Positions 26,864 through 36,495 are shown, counted from the stretch's first letter. The stretch is 64,000 nucleotides of DNA from Ensifer adhaerens (GCF_000697965.2 NZ_CP015880.1:868001-932000), one strand, 5' to 3'. Program-made: numbers and translations. Notes: generated by a model not told the origin, from the sequence alone.

Positions 26864-27562
26864 ATGAGCCTGGTCAATACGATCCGCAACACGCTTGTCC
26901 CGGTGCACAAGGAAGGCTACCGCTTTGTTGCGATCTTCTTCGTCGTGTCGCTGGTGCTTGGCTTCCTGTGGGAGCCGTTGATGTGGATCGGCTTCGTGCT
27001 GACCGCGTGGTGCGCTTACTTCTTCCGCGACCCCGAGCGCATGACGCCGCTCGACGACGATCTGGTGATCAGCCCGGCCGACGGCCGCGTCTCGTCGATC
27101 GCGACGGTCCTGCCACCGGAAGAACTGAACCTTGGTTCGGAACCGATGCTGCGCATCTCCGTTTTCATGAATGTGTTCAACTGCCACGTGAACCGCGCGC
27201 CGATGGCCGGCACCATCACCCGCGTCGCCTATCGCGCCGGCAAGTTCGTCAATGCCGAGCTCGACAAGGCGAGCCAGGAGAACGAGCGCAACGGTCTGGT
27301 GATCGATACAAAACACGGCGCCATCGGCGTCGTTCAGATCGCCGGTCTCGTTGCCCGCCGCATCCTGTGCTGGAAGTACGAGAACGGCTCGCTGGAGGCC
27401 GGTGAACGCTTCGGCCTGATCCGCTTCGGCTCGCGTCTCGACGTGTTCCTGCCGGCCGGCTCCGAGCCGCGCGTCAGCGTCGGGCAGACTGCCGTTGCGG
27501 GCGAAACCGTGCTCGCCGAGTTTGGCTCGGCCAAGGGCCCGGTCATCAGCCGCCGCGCATAA
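26864..27562 (+). CDS. psd: phosphatidylserine decarboxylase proenzyme
   Basis: 232-residue short-form (about 25 kDa) decarboxylase converting phosphatidylserine to phosphatidylethanolamine at the inner membrane. Two N-terminal hydrophobic stretches ([31 protein letters not shown]) are followed by [28 protein letters not shown] and the self-cleavage GS in [11 protein letters not shown] near residue 190. The Ser becomes the pyruvoyl prosthetic group. CTGGAG precedes the ATG. It forms an operon with pssA 9 bp downstream; together they carry out the last two steps of PE synthesis. Confidence 0.96.
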   Translation: MSLVNTIRNTLVPVHKEGYRFVAIFFVVSLVLGFLWEPLMWIGFVLTAWCAYFFRDPERMTPLDDDLVISPADGRVSSIATVLPPEELNLGSEPMLRISVFMNVFNCHVNRAPMAGTITRVAYRAGKFVNAELDKASQENERNGLVIDTKHGAIGVVQIAGLVARRILCWKYENGSLEAGERFGLIRFGSRLDVFLPAGSEPRVSVGQTAVAGETVLAEFGSAKGPVISRRA

Positions 27563-27571
27563 GGAGTGTCT

Positions 27572-28447
27572 ATGGAAGGCTCTGAACAGGAAAAACCGAT
27601 CGACACGCGGCAGGCGTCCGAGGACGCCAGCGGCTCGAGCGATACCGCACGCGGCCCACGGCTGCGCGAAATCCCGCTACGGTTGATGATCCCCAATCTG
27701 ATCACCGTGCTCGCGATCTGCGCCGGCCTCTCGGGTATCCGGCTCGCCTTTGAAAACCGCATCGAGCTTGCCGTTGCCATGGTGTTGCTCGCCGCCTTTC
27801 TCGACGGCATCGACGGCCGTGTCGCGCGCGCCCTGAAGGCGACGTCGAACTTTGGCGGCCAGATGGATTCGCTCGCCGATATCATCAACTTCGGTGTCGC
27901 GCCGGCCCTCGTGCTCTATGTCTTCATCCTCGACCAGGCGCGTTCGATCGGCTGGATCGCGGCACTGATCTACGCGATCGCGATGGGCCTGAGGCTCGCC
28001 CGCTTCAACGTGATGGCGGAGCGCCAGGTCAAGGCGTCCTGGCAGTCGGAATATTTCGTCGGCGTGCCGGCGCCCGCGGGCGCCATGCTGGTGCTGTTGC
28101 CGGTCTATCTCGGCCTCCTGGGCCTGGCGCCAGAACGCACCTTCGCGCTCATCGCATCCGCCTACACGGTGCTGATCGCCTTCCTGCTCGTCAGCCGTCT
28201 GCCGGTCTGGTCCGGCAAGTCGGAAAACAGCCGCGTGCGCCGCGACCTCGTTCTGCCGGCCATCCTCGGCGTCGTCTTTTACGTCGCGACGCTGATGACC
28301 TACACATGGGAAACGATGGCGGTGACGGCGCTTGGCTACCTGATCACGCTGCCCTTCGGCGCGCGATCCTGGCAGCGCAAATATGGCGGCGATTGGCCTG
28401 CCCATCCTTCGACCGGCGGCGACGGCCTGCCGGGCGACAAGGACTAA
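27572..28447 (+). CDS. pssA: CDP-diacylglycerol--serine O-phosphatidyltransferase
   Basis: 291-residue membrane enzyme making phosphatidylserine from CDP-diacylglycerol and serine, the substrate for Psd encoded just upstream. The CDP-alcohol phosphotransferase signature is present as DGIDGRVARALKATSNFGGQ and continues with MDSLADI (DGxxAR...G...D...D, about residues 79-105). At least six hydrophobic segments follow. The N-terminal 30 residues are charged and poorly ordered. A GTG at 27566 is possible, but AAGGAG spacing favours the ATG at 27572. A convergent terminator follows. Confidence 0.95.
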   Translation: MEGSEQEKPIDTRQASEDASGSSDTARGPRLREIPLRLMIPNLITVLAICAGLSGIRLAFENRIELAVAMVLLAAFLDGIDGRVARALKATSNFGGQMDSLADIINFGVAPALVLYVFILDQARSIGWIAALIYAIAMGLRLARFNVMAERQVKASWQSEYFVGVPAPAGAMLVLLPVYLGLLGLAPERTFALIASAYTVLIAFLLVSRLPVWSGKSENSRVRRDLVLPAILGVVFYVATLMTYTWETMAVTALGYLITLPFGARSWQRKYGGDWPAHPSTGGDGLPGDKD

Positions 28448-28500
28448 CGCAAGTCCGCGAGAGGCGTGAATGGCTTTCCGACCGGCAATGCCCAAAATGA

Positions 28501-28530
28501 AAAGGCCACCGTGACGACACGGTGGCCTTT
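28501..28530. terminator. bidirectional terminator between pssA and the SDR gene
   Basis: A 13-bp perfect stem AAAGGCCACCGTG / CACGGTGGCCTTT with loop ACGA, flanked by A- and T-rich runs. It serves pssA on the plus strand and the SDR gene on the minus strand. Confidence 0.88.
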
Positions 28531-28554
28531 CTCATTTGAGCGGTGTGACGAAGC

Positions 28555-29295
28555 TTATTCCGGCAGCCGGTAGTCGACAATCTTGTCTTCGCGCACGATG
28601 TAGAGCTTGCCGGTCTCGGTCTGGTTGGGGCCAACCAGCGGCAGCAGCTTGGCTGCGACTTCCGAAGGATGCGGCACGGTTTCCGGATCCTCGCCCGGCA
28701 TCGCCTGAGCGCGCATCGCCGTACGGGTGGCGCCGGGGTCGACCGAGAGGATGCGCAGCGGCAGGCGCTGCGTCTCGCCGGCCCAGGTACGGGCCAGAGC
28801 CTCGACGGCAGCCTTCGAAGCGGAGTAGGGCCCCCAGAAGGGCTTGCACTTGTGTGCAGCGCTCGACGACAGGATCAGCGCACGGCCGGCATCCGACTTG
28901 ATCAGCAGCGGCTCGAGCGAACGGATCAGCCGCCAGGTGGCGTTGACGTTGATGTTCATCACCTTGTCGAACACCTTCGCCTCGACATGCCCGATCGGCG
29001 AGATCGTGCCAAGCACGCCGGCATTGGCAACGAGGATGTCGAGCTTACCCCAGCGTTCGTTGATCGCGCCACCGAGCTTGTCGATCGCCGGCATGTCGGC
29101 AAGGTCGAAGGGCACCAGCGTCGCCGAGCCGCCCGCAGCCTTGATCGCGTCGTCGAGTTCTTCGAGACCGCCGACGGTGCGGGCGCAGGCAACCACATGG
29201 GCACCGGCCTTGGCCAGTTCGAGAGCGGTGAAATAGCCGATACCGCGCGATGCGCCGGTGACCACGGCCACCCGGCCTTTGAGATCGATCGTCAT
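28555..29295 (-). CDS. short-chain dehydrogenase/reductase
   Basis: 246-residue classical SDR. The cofactor motif is TGASRGIGY (residues 13-21), followed by ANAGVLG, the catalytic Ser in LSSSAAHK and the YSASK Tyr/Lys pair near residue 155. CARTVGG after the second strand suggests NADP(H) preference. It starts 12 bp after purF and is probably the last gene of alr-radA-cvpA-purF-SDR. Substrate unknown. Confidence 0.9.
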   Translation of the reverse strand: MTIDLKGRVAVVTGASRGIGYFTALELAKAGAHVVACARTVGGLEELDDAIKAAGGSATLVPFDLADMPAIDKLGGAINERWGKLDILVANAGVLGTISPIGHVEAKVFDKVMNINVNATWRLIRSLEPLLIKSDAGRALILSSSAAHKCKPFWGPYSASKAAVEALARTWAGETQRLPLRILSVDPGATRTAMRAQAMPGEDPETVPHPSEVAAKLLPLVGPNQTETGKLYIVREDKIVDYRLPE

Positions 29296-29307
29296 TTTTC
29301 TGTCTGA

Positions 29308-30798
29308 TTATCCGTTGCTGGCGAGAACCGAGAGTTTGCGGACATTGCTGGCGCCTTCCTGGTCGAGAAGGCGGGTCGGATAGTCCCCGGTGAAATAGTG
29401 GTCGGTGAACTGCGGCGACTTCGGATCGCGCTTTTCGCCGCCGACCGCCTCATAAAGACCGTCGATCGACAGGAACTCGAGCGAGTCCGCGCCGATGTAG
29501 CGGCACATAGAGGCGAGGTCCGCATGCTGGTTGGCGAGCAGCTTGTCGCGGTCCGGCGTGTCGATGCCGTAGAAGTCCGGATGGAAGATCATCGGGCTCG
29601 CGACGCGCACATGCACCTCGCGCGCACCGGCCTCGCGCATCATCTGAACGATCTTTACCGACGTCGTGCCGCGCACGATCGAATCGTCGACGAGGATGAT
29701 GCGTTTGCCCTCGATCATCGCGCGATTGGCGGAATGCTTGAGCTTGACGCCGAAGGCGCGGATCTGCTGCGTCGGCTCGATGAAGGTGCGGCCGACATAA
29801 TGGTTGCGGATGATACCGTATTCGAAGGGGATGCCACTCTGCTGGGCATAGCCGAGGGCGGCCGGCGTGCCGCCGTCCGGCACCGGAACCACGACGTCGG
29901 CCTCGACCGGCGCTTCCTTGGCGAGGTTGATGCCCATGTTCTTGCGCGACACATAGATGCTGCGGCCGCCGACGACCGAGTCCGGCCGGGCGAAGTAGAC
30001 ATATTCGAACAGGCAAAGACGCTCGGGCTGCGAAACCTCCGGCTTGCGCGCGTCGATGGTGATCGAACCGTCGGGCTGGATCTCGCAGATGATGACTTCG
30101 CCGTTCTCGACGTCGCGGACATAGGTCGCGCCGATGATGTCGAGTGCGCAGGTCTCGGAGCAGAAGATCGGCTTGCCGTCGAGTTCGCCCATCACGAGCG
30201 GACGGATGCCGATCGGATCACGTGCGGCGATCAGCTTCGTGCGCGTCATCGCCAGCATCGAATAGCCGCCTTCCATCTGGCGGATGGCATCGATGAAGCG
30301 GTCGGAAGAGGACGCCTGCTTGGAACGGGCGATCAGGTGCAGCACGACTTCGGTGTCGGACGTCGACTGACAGATGGCGCCGTCGGCGATCAGCTGCCGG
30401 CGAAGCGTGAGGCCGTTGGTGAAATTGCCGTTATGGGCGACCGCAATGCCGCCGACTTCGAGTTCGGCAAAGAGCGGCTGCACGTTGCGCAGCGCCACTT
30501 CGCCCGTCGTCGAGTAGCGGGTGTGGCCGATCGACATGAAGCCCGGCAGTTTCGCCAGCGTCGCCGGATCCGTGTAGTGGTCGCCGACGAGGCCCATGCG
30601 CTTCTCAGTGCAGAACTGCTTGCCGTCGAAGGTGACGATGCCGGCTGCTTCCTGGCCGCGATGCTGGAGCGCATGCAGGCCCAGCGCCGTCAGCGCCGCG
30701 GCGTCCGAGTGCCCCAGTATGCCGAAGACGCCGCACTCTTCGTGCAGCTCGTCGCCTTCGAGTTCATCGTGGATTTCGATGGATCTATCGGTCATCAC
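29308..30798 (-). CDS. purF: amidophosphoribosyltransferase
   Basis: 496-residue enzyme for the first committed step of purine synthesis, glutamine plus PRPP to phosphoribosylamine. After a 20-residue propeptide-like N-terminus the class II glutamine amidotransferase Cys is in HEECGVFGILGH, followed by GHTRYSTTG. The PRPP loop is IILVDDSIVRGTTS (about residue 370), and PVPDGGTPAALGYAQ is also diagnostic. It lies downstream of cvpA, the usual neighbour, with a hairpin between them. Confidence 0.97.
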   Translation of the reverse strand: MMTDRSIEIHDELEGDELHEECGVFGILGHSDAAALTALGLHALQHRGQEAAGIVTFDGKQFCTEKRMGLVGDHYTDPATLAKLPGFMSIGHTRYSTTGEVALRNVQPLFAELEVGGIAVAHNGNFTNGLTLRRQLIADGAICQSTSDTEVVLHLIARSKQASSSDRFIDAIRQMEGGYSMLAMTRTKLIAARDPIGIRPLVMGELDGKPIFCSETCALDIIGATYVRDVENGEVIICEIQPDGSITIDARKPEVSQPERLCLFEYVYFARPDSVVGGRSIYVSRKNMGINLAKEAPVEADVVVPVPDGGTPAALGYAQQSGIPFEYGIIRNHYVGRTFIEPTQQIRAFGVKLKHSANRAMIEGKRIILVDDSIVRGTTSVKIVQMMREAGAREVHVRVASPMIFHPDFYGIDTPDRDKLLANQHADLASMCRYIGADSLEFLSIDGLYEAVGGEKRDPKSPQFTDHYFTGDYPTRLLDQEGASNVRKLSVLASNG

Positions 30799-30896
30799 AG
30801 TCGCCTTTGCTCCGTACCGGTGCGCATATCGTGATCAGGCCCGCCGTCTTCAAGCAATCTTAGCTGAAAACGGCTGCAAGCGTTATTCCCCAAAAG

Positions 30897-30923
30897 GACA
30901 AAGCCCGCGGGGCGGGCTTTGTC
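30897..30923 (-). terminator. hairpin between cvpA and purF
   Basis: A 12-bp stem GACAAAGCCCGC / GCGGGCTTTGTC with a GGG loop lies 18 bp beyond the cvpA stop. On the minus strand it is followed by CCTTTTGG. It could terminate or attenuate read-through into purF, whose start is about 100 bp further on. Confidence 0.65.
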
Positions 30924-30940
30924 GGCAAATCGTTCCTGTC

Positions 30941-31564
30941 TCAGCCGTTGGTGGCCGGGGCGTCGTCGGCGGGCGCCTGGTCCGGCGTCGTCGCAGGTGC
31001 CTGGCCGGGCGTCGTTGCCGGCGCTTCGCCTTCGCCTTCGCCGGTCGTGTCCTTGCCGCGCAGGCGATCGAGAATGGTGGCGTCAGCTTCTTCGGGCAAA
31101 AGCGCGATCAGCTTGTTGCCGAGATTGTCGAGCAGCGGCTTCGACTTGGCCTGGGTGACCCAGGTCGGCTGCTGCTGCGGAGCGACGAGCCAGTTGAAGA
31201 ACAGCATGGCGACGACGACCAAAAGGATGCCGCGGGCAGCGCCGAACAGGAAGCCGAGCGTGCGGTCGAGCGCGCCGATGCGGCTGTCGATGATGAAATC
31301 GGCGATCCGCATGGTGATGAAGGAGATGATGATCAGCGCGATCAGGAAGATCACCGCCGCCGATCCGATCATCGCGACCGTGTCGCTGTTGGTATACTGC
31401 TTCGCATAGGGCAGGAGATGCGGGTAGAGGAAGTAGGCGGCAGCCGCCGCACCCACCCAGCTCGCGACCGAAAGCACCTCGCGCGAGAAGCCTCGAACCA
31501 TGGCCAGGATTGCGGAAAACAGGGCGACGCCGAGAACGATACCGTCGAGAATTGTAATGGGCAT
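30941..31564 (-). CDS. cvpA: CvpA family membrane protein
   Basis: 207-residue inner-membrane protein with four hydrophobic segments (ILDGIVLGVALFSAILAMVRG opens the first) and a cytoplasmic or periplasmic tail of about 50 residues dominated by Pro/Ala/Thr repeats (PATTPGQAPATTPDQAPADD). The core matches CvpA, linked historically to colicin V production and commonly placed upstream of purF. The ATG at 31564 has AAGGA at 5 bp; an upstream ATG adds a charged leader. Cellular role is poorly defined. Confidence 0.9.
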   Translation of the reverse strand: MPITILDGIVLGVALFSAILAMVRGFSREVLSVASWVGAAAAAYFLYPHLLPYAKQYTNSDTVAMIGSAAVIFLIALIIISFITMRIADFIIDSRIGALDRTLGFLFGAARGILLVVVAMLFFNWLVAPQQQPTWVTQAKSKPLLDNLGNKLIALLPEEADATILDRLRGKDTTGEGEGEAPATTPGQAPATTPDQAPADDAPATNG

Positions 31565-31688
31565 TTTGTCCTTACTCCGGACCCGGTTCGTCCGGGTCTC
31601 CTCAAGCCTATCCGCCATCGGCCCTGAGTTCAGGGCATTTGCAGCCTGTTTGCGGCCCTTAAAGGGCGGCCTGCGGCATCCGCATCTT

Positions 31689-33092
31689 TCAGTCTTCGTC
31701 CTCCACCGGTCTCAGCGCGTTTCGCGACCCCGCGATGCGCGCCACCAGATCGGGCAGGCTTTCCATCTCGCTCCAGCGGCCATTGCCGTTTTTCGGCAGT
31801 TCGGTCGAAGCGGACGGCAGGACCGCCTGGGAGAACCCGAGCTTCTCGGCTTCCTTAAGGCGTTGTGCGGTATGCGCAACCGGCCGGATGGCACCCGACA
31901 AGCTGACTTCGCCGAAATAGACGCAATCCGCCGGAAGGGCAAGCCCGGCAAGCGATGAAACCAGTGCGGAAGCCACAGCTAGATCGGCCGCCGGCTCGGA
32001 AATGCGGTAGCCACCGGCGATGTTGAGATAGACGTCGTGCTGGCCGAGCCGCACGCCGCAATGGGCTTCCAGCACGGCAAGGATCATCGAGAGCCGTGCG
32101 GAATCCCAGCCGACGATGGCGCGTCTCGGCGTGCCGAGCGAGGTCGGGGCGACCAGCGCCTGCACTTCGACGAGAACCGGGCGGGTGCCTTCCATGCCGG
32201 CAAAGACGGCGGCGCCCGGCGATTTCTCGTTGCGTTCGCCGAGAAACAGTTCCGACGGGTTGGCGACCTCGCGCAGGCCCTTGTCCGACATTTCGAACAC
32301 GCCGATCTCGTCGGTCGGGCCGAAGCGGTTCTTGACGGTGCGCAGGATACGATAGTGATGGCCGCGGTCGCCTTCGAAATAGAGCACGGCGTCGACCATA
32401 TGCTCGACGACGCGCGGACCGGCGATCTGGCCCTCCTTGGTCACATGGCCGACGAGCACGACGGCGGTTCCCGTCTGCTTGGCAAAGCGGATCATCGCCT
32501 GCACGCCGGTGCGAACCTGGGTCACTGTGCCCGGCGCGGAATCGACGATGTCGCTCCAGAGCGTCTGGATCGAATCGATGATCACGAGATCCGGGCGCTT
32601 GCCTTCCGACAGCGTCGCCAGAATGTCCTCGACGTTGGTCTCAGCAGCGAGCAGCACATCGCTGTCGGCAGCCCCCAGCCGCTGGGCGCGAAGACGCACC
32701 TGCGCCACAGCCTCTTCGCCCGAGACATAGATGACGCGATGCTTGCGGCGCGAGAGCGCTGCCGCTGCCTGCATCAGCACCGTCGACTTGCCGATACCGG
32801 GATCGCCGCCGACGAGCAGCGCCGATCCGCGCACGAAGCCGCCTCCGGTCACCCGGTCGAGTTCCGAGATGCCTGTCTGGATGCGTGGCGCGTCTTCGAT
32901 CTCGCCCGAGAGGGTGGTGAGCGCCACCGGGCGTCCCTTCTTCGGCGCGCGCGACGGACCGCCGCCGATGCCCGCCGTCGGGTCGTCCTCGATGATCGTG
33001 TTCCACTCGCCGCAGCCTTCGCATTTTCCCACCCAGCGAGTGTGGATCGTGCCGCAGTTCTGGCAGATGAATTGGGTACGCGCTTTCGCCAT
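31689..33092 (-). CDS. radA: DNA repair protein RadA
   Basis: 467-residue RadA (Sms) acting in recombination-dependent DNA repair as a branch-migration helicase-like ATPase. The N-terminal zinc finger is CQNCGT...CEGCGEW, Walker A is GGDPGIGKST (about residue 99), and the RadA-specific KNRFGPTDEIG motif is near 262. The C-terminal Lon-like domain has LVEVQALV and GLALPADCVYFGEVSLSG. The ATG at 33092 is favoured, giving MAKARTQF. It lies between alr and cvpA on the minus strand. Confidence 0.96.
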   Translation of the reverse strand: MAKARTQFICQNCGTIHTRWVGKCEGCGEWNTIIEDDPTAGIGGGPSRAPKKGRPVALTTLSGEIEDAPRIQTGISELDRVTGGGFVRGSALLVGGDPGIGKSTVLMQAAAALSRRKHRVIYVSGEEAVAQVRLRAQRLGAADSDVLLAAETNVEDILATLSEGKRPDLVIIDSIQTLWSDIVDSAPGTVTQVRTGVQAMIRFAKQTGTAVVLVGHVTKEGQIAGPRVVEHMVDAVLYFEGDRGHHYRILRTVKNRFGPTDEIGVFEMSDKGLREVANPSELFLGERNEKSPGAAVFAGMEGTRPVLVEVQALVAPTSLGTPRRAIVGWDSARLSMILAVLEAHCGVRLGQHDVYLNIAGGYRISEPAADLAVASALVSSLAGLALPADCVYFGEVSLSGAIRPVAHTAQRLKEAEKLGFSQAVLPSASTELPKNGNGRWSEMESLPDLVARIAGSRNALRPVEDED

Positions 33093-33241
33093 CGGCATCG
33101 ACTTTCGGAATGTGAGACCGCCGACGTCGCGAGGGGACGTCGGCGGCAAAGAATCATCTGTATCGTCACATAATGCCGCAAAGTGCGGAACAAAAGGTGA
33201 ATTTCTGCAAGAATAACCGAAAAATGAGCTGAAGGAGCGCG

Positions 33242-34381
33242 TCAGACGCTGTCGATATAGTGCCTGATATAGCGGCGGCCGAGACTGGTCAGCATCTCGT
33301 AGCCGATCGTCCCTCCGGCGCGCGCGACATCGTCGATGGCGATGTGCCGGCCGAAGAGCTCGATGTAATCACCCGGTCGTACCGCGCTTTCAGGAAGGTC
33401 CGTGACGTCGAAGAGACTGAGGTCCATGGTGACGCGCCCGACATGCGGGACCTTCTGGCCGTGCAGGAAACCGAAGGCCCCTGATGGCGTTGCCTGCCTG
33501 AGCGTGACGCCGCCGCCGGACACGGAACGGTGATAGCCATCGGCATATCCCACAGCCACCGTGGCGATGCGACTGTCGCGGTCGAAGCGGGCAGAGGCGC
33601 CATAGCTCGCGGTGCCGCCGGCGGCCACGTCGCGCACCTGGATGATCCGTGCTTCGGCGGTCACCACCGGCTTCATCGGGTTGGGGATGTCGTTCACCGC
33701 CTCGCCGCCATAGACGGCGATGCCCGGCCGGGTCAGGTCGAAATGATAGTCGGGCCCGAGGAAGACGCCGCCGGAGTTGGCAAGGCTCGCATCGACCCCT
33801 TCATAGGCAGTCGACACCTCATGGAAGCGACGGAGTTGAAGGCCATTCAGCCGATGGTCCGGATCGTCGGCGCTGACGAGATGGCTCATGATCAGCACCG
33901 GCGAAAAGCTTGCCGGCCGCGCCGGGTCTGTCGCAAGCGCAACGGCCTGCTCGACCGTAAGGCCGAGCCGGTTCATGCCGGTATCCACATGCAGCACGCA
34001 AGGGTGGTCGCCACGCTCGGAAAGGGCGGCCATGAACACGGCCAGCTGCTCGTCCGAGTTGATGACCGGCACCAGATCGTTGTCGAAGAACAGCGCCTCG
34101 TTGCCCGGCCACATCCCGGCGAGAATGTAGATCCGGCCGTCCGGTGCAAGCGGACGGAGTGCTGCGCCTTCCTCGGCATTGGCGACAAAGAAATCGCGGG
34201 CGCCGGCCGCATAGAGGGCAGGGGCCGCCTGCGCGATGCCGATGCCATAGGCATCCGCCTTGAGCACGGCTGCGGCACGCGCCTTGCCGGAGCGCTTGTT
34301 CATGGCCCGCCAGTTGTCGACAAGCGCGCCAAGATCGATCGTGAGCCGGTTGGAAGCGGAAAGGAAGTCTGGAGGAAGCAT
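33242..34381 (-). CDS. alr: alanine racemase
   Basis: 379-residue PLP enzyme producing D-alanine for peptidoglycan. The PLP lysine is in AAAVLKADAYGIG (about residue 40) and the opposite catalytic Tyr region is GTASYGASARF (about 265). MSHLVSADDPDHRLNGLQLRRF and GRVTMDLSLFDVT are family blocks. The frame remains open upstream for hundreds of codons without family similarity, so the ATG at 34381 is taken; its ribosome site is weak. It is the head of alr-radA-cvpA-purF. Confidence 0.95.
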   Translation of the reverse strand: MLPPDFLSASNRLTIDLGALVDNWRAMNKRSGKARAAAVLKADAYGIGIAQAAPALYAAGARDFFVANAEEGAALRPLAPDGRIYILAGMWPGNEALFFDNDLVPVINSDEQLAVFMAALSERGDHPCVLHVDTGMNRLGLTVEQAVALATDPARPASFSPVLIMSHLVSADDPDHRLNGLQLRRFHEVSTAYEGVDASLANSGGVFLGPDYHFDLTRPGIAVYGGEAVNDIPNPMKPVVTAEARIIQVRDVAAGGTASYGASARFDRDSRIATVAVGYADGYHRSVSGGGVTLRQATPSGAFGFLHGQKVPHVGRVTMDLSLFDVTDLPESAVRPGDYIELFGRHIAIDDVARAGGTIGYEMLTSLGRRYIRHYIDSV

Positions 34382-34531
34382 GCCGGGCACTCTGCGTGGA
34401 TGATCCAGGATCAATACAGCCAAGCGCAGAGCGTCGCAAATATTCCCCTGTCGCGGCGCCCTCGCGGATGGACCAGGCAAACGAGCACTTTTGTGCAAGA
34501 CGCAGCCGCGCAGGCGCACTATGGTTTTGCC

Positions 34532-35389
34532 ATGCAGACAATTTCGCAGGAAGAAGCCATCGATGTCATGCCGATAGAGGGCGCCGAGCGCACGCGCTTC
34601 TGGCGGGATTCCCGCTTCATGGGCATGGAATGTCTGACGGCGACCTTCATCACCCATGAATTTGCGCCGCACGCGCACGAAACCTTCAGCATCGGCGCCA
34701 TCGAGGCCGGCTCGCAGATCAGCAAGATCAAGGGCGAGCGTTCGGAGGCCGGCCCCGGATACTTTTATCTGATCAATCCCGACGAAATTCACGACGGTCA
34801 TCCGGGCGGCAGCGGCTATCGCTATCGCATGGTCTATCCGAGCGCCGAACTGCTGGTGAGCATCATCGAGGATGTCACCGGACGCGCTTTCAAGGGCACG
34901 CCATCCTTCTCCAAGCGTGTTTTGCAGGCGCCGGACCTGGCTCTTTCCTTCCATCAGGCCCACCGCACGCTCGAAGTGTCGGGGGCGACGCTCGAGGCGG
35001 AGGAAAAAATGTTCGCGGTGCTTGCCGCGATGTTCGAGCGCCACGGCAGCACGATCATCACGCCGATCGAAACGCGCGAGCAATCGGCCGTGCACCGGGC
35101 GCGCGACTTCCTGGCGGAAAACTATGCCGAGGACATCGGGCTCGAGGAACTGGCGAAGGTCGCCGGCCTCAGCCGCGCCCACCTCATCCGCGCGTTCCGC
35201 AAGGAGTTCCACATCACCCCGCATGCGTTCCTGACCGACAAGCGCGTGCGGGCGGCAAAGACGTTGCTGCGGCACGGCTGGTCGGCGGTGGACGCAGCCT
35301 ATCAATGCGGTTTTGCCGACCAGGCGCATTTCAGCCGTCATTTCAAGGCGCGCACCGGCGTCACCCCTGGGGCCTTCCGCGCCGGCTGA
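34532..35389 (+). CDS. AraC-family regulator, probable activator of azlCD
   Basis: 285-residue AraC protein with an N-terminal AraC-binding cupin (EFAPHAHETFSIGAIEAGSQ, then YFYLINPDEIHDGHP, about residues 42-90). The C-terminal pair of HTH motifs (LEELAKVAGLSRAHLIRAFR and AYQCGFADQAHFSRHFKART followed by GVTPGAFR) is complete. This subtype typically precedes LysE or AzlC exporters. It starts about 150 bp from the divergent alr and 93 bp before azlC, so it probably activates the exporter in response to an amino acid. The ribosome site before the ATG at 34532 is weak. Confidence 0.88.
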   Translation: MQTISQEEAIDVMPIEGAERTRFWRDSRFMGMECLTATFITHEFAPHAHETFSIGAIEAGSQISKIKGERSEAGPGYFYLINPDEIHDGHPGGSGYRYRMVYPSAELLVSIIEDVTGRAFKGTPSFSKRVLQAPDLALSFHQAHRTLEVSGATLEAEEKMFAVLAAMFERHGSTIITPIETREQSAVHRARDFLAENYAEDIGLEELAKVAGLSRAHLIRAFRKEFHITPHAFLTDKRVRAAKTLLRHGWSAVDAAYQCGFADQAHFSRHFKARTGVTPGAFRAG

Positions 35390-35482
35390 TCACTTTCGTT
35401 CAAGACGATCCGCAGCCCGAGTCCTAGAACACTCGGGCAATTGCGATCGCGCGCCTGTGTGGAAGGGCGGCGCATCGCGCGA

Positions 35483-36199
35483 ATGGAGACGTGGACGTTG
35501 CAGGAAAGAAGTGCGTTCCAGGAATTTCGGGCCGCGGCGGTCGCCATGACGCCGCTGATCGTCGCGGTCATGCCGGTCGGCCTCGTGTTCGGTGCGGTGG
35601 CGGCGAGCAAGGGACTTGCGCCGGCCGAGGTGACGCTGATGAGCGCGCTGGTCTTTGCCGGCGGGTCCCAGTTCGTCGCGATGGATATCTGGACGCATCC
35701 GGCGTCCTGGGCGGCGCTTGGCTTTTCGGCGCTGCTCGTCAACATCCGCCATGTGCTGATGAGCGCTTCGATCGGCGGCAAGCTCGATAGTTTCTCCGGC
35801 CCGGCGCGCTATGCCTCGATGCTGCTTCTGGCCGACGAGATCTGGGCCATGGCCGAGATGCGGGCGAGCAACGGCAAGCTGACGCCTGCCTGGTATGCGG
35901 GCCTTGCGGTGCCTTTCTACTGCCTTTGGGTGCTGACGAGTCTTGCGGGCGCGTTGCTTGGGGCCTTCCTGGGCGATCCGAAGGTTACCGGCCTCGACTT
36001 TGCGTTCCCCGCCGTCTTCATCGTGCTGGTCATGGGGTTCTGGAAAGGACGGGAGACGGGTGCCGTTCTGGCGGCTAGCGCTTGTGCTGCCGTGCTCACG
36101 CATCAGTTGCTGCCAGGTGTCTGGTACATCGCTGCCGGGGCTGCGGCCGGGGTCGTGGTCGCGCTTCTCTCCGGTGCACGCAAGGAGGCCCATGCATGA
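35483..36199 (+). CDS. azlC: AzlC family amino-acid exporter subunit
   Basis: 238-residue inner-membrane protein with about seven hydrophobic segments. AzlC signatures are MTPLIVAVMPVGLVFGAVAA, FAGGSQFVAMDIW and LLVNIRHVLMSASI. With AzlD it exports branched-chain amino acids or their analogues in characterised relatives. The stop overlaps the azlD start as ATGA, so the two are translationally coupled. The ATG at 35483 is chosen because upstream residues (from 35441) are non-family. Confidence 0.92.
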   Translation: METWTLQERSAFQEFRAAAVAMTPLIVAVMPVGLVFGAVAASKGLAPAEVTLMSALVFAGGSQFVAMDIWTHPASWAALGFSALLVNIRHVLMSASIGGKLDSFSGPARYASMLLLADEIWAMAEMRASNGKLTPAWYAGLAVPFYCLWVLTSLAGALLGAFLGDPKVTGLDFAFPAVFIVLVMGFWKGRETGAVLAASACAAVLTHQLLPGVWYIAAGAAAGVVVALLSGARKEAHA

Positions 36200-36495
36200 C
36201 CGTCGATCCAAATACACTGCTTGCCATCGTCGCCATGGCGGTTGCGACGATCGCGACCCGCATCGGCGGTCTCGTGCTGATCCGGTATGTGACGATCGGG
36301 GAAAGCCAGAAGCGCGCACTGGAGGCGATACCGCCGGCCGTGCTGATGGCGGTTATCGCGCCGACGGCCTTCGTGACCGGCCCGGCGGAAACGATCGCCG
36401 CTGCCGCGACGGCCGTGGCCGCCATGCGGCTGCCGCTCCTGGTATCGGTCGCCGTCGGTGTCGTCTCGGTAGCGCTGCTGCGCCTCGTGTTCTGA
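36196..36495 (+). CDS. azlD: AzlD family amino-acid exporter subunit
   Basis: 99-residue small membrane protein with three to four hydrophobic segments (TLLAIVAMAVATIATRIGGL, ALEAIPPAVLMAVIAPTAFV and a C-terminal pair). It is the obligate partner of AzlC. The start is the ATG of the 4-bp ATGA overlap; longer frames from 36082 lie inside azlC and are ignored. Length is typical. A 15-bp hairpin follows. Confidence 0.92.
   Translation: MTVDPNTLLAIVAMAVATIATRIGGLVLIRYVTIGESQKRALEAIPPAVLMAVIAPTAFVTGPAETIAAAATAVAAMRLPLLVSVAVGVVSVALLRLVF

Noticed and set aside
33530..34531. Long N-terminal extension of the AraC frame (334 codons) opposite alr
   Set aside because: It overlaps alr antisense; AraC similarity begins only at the ATG at 34532.
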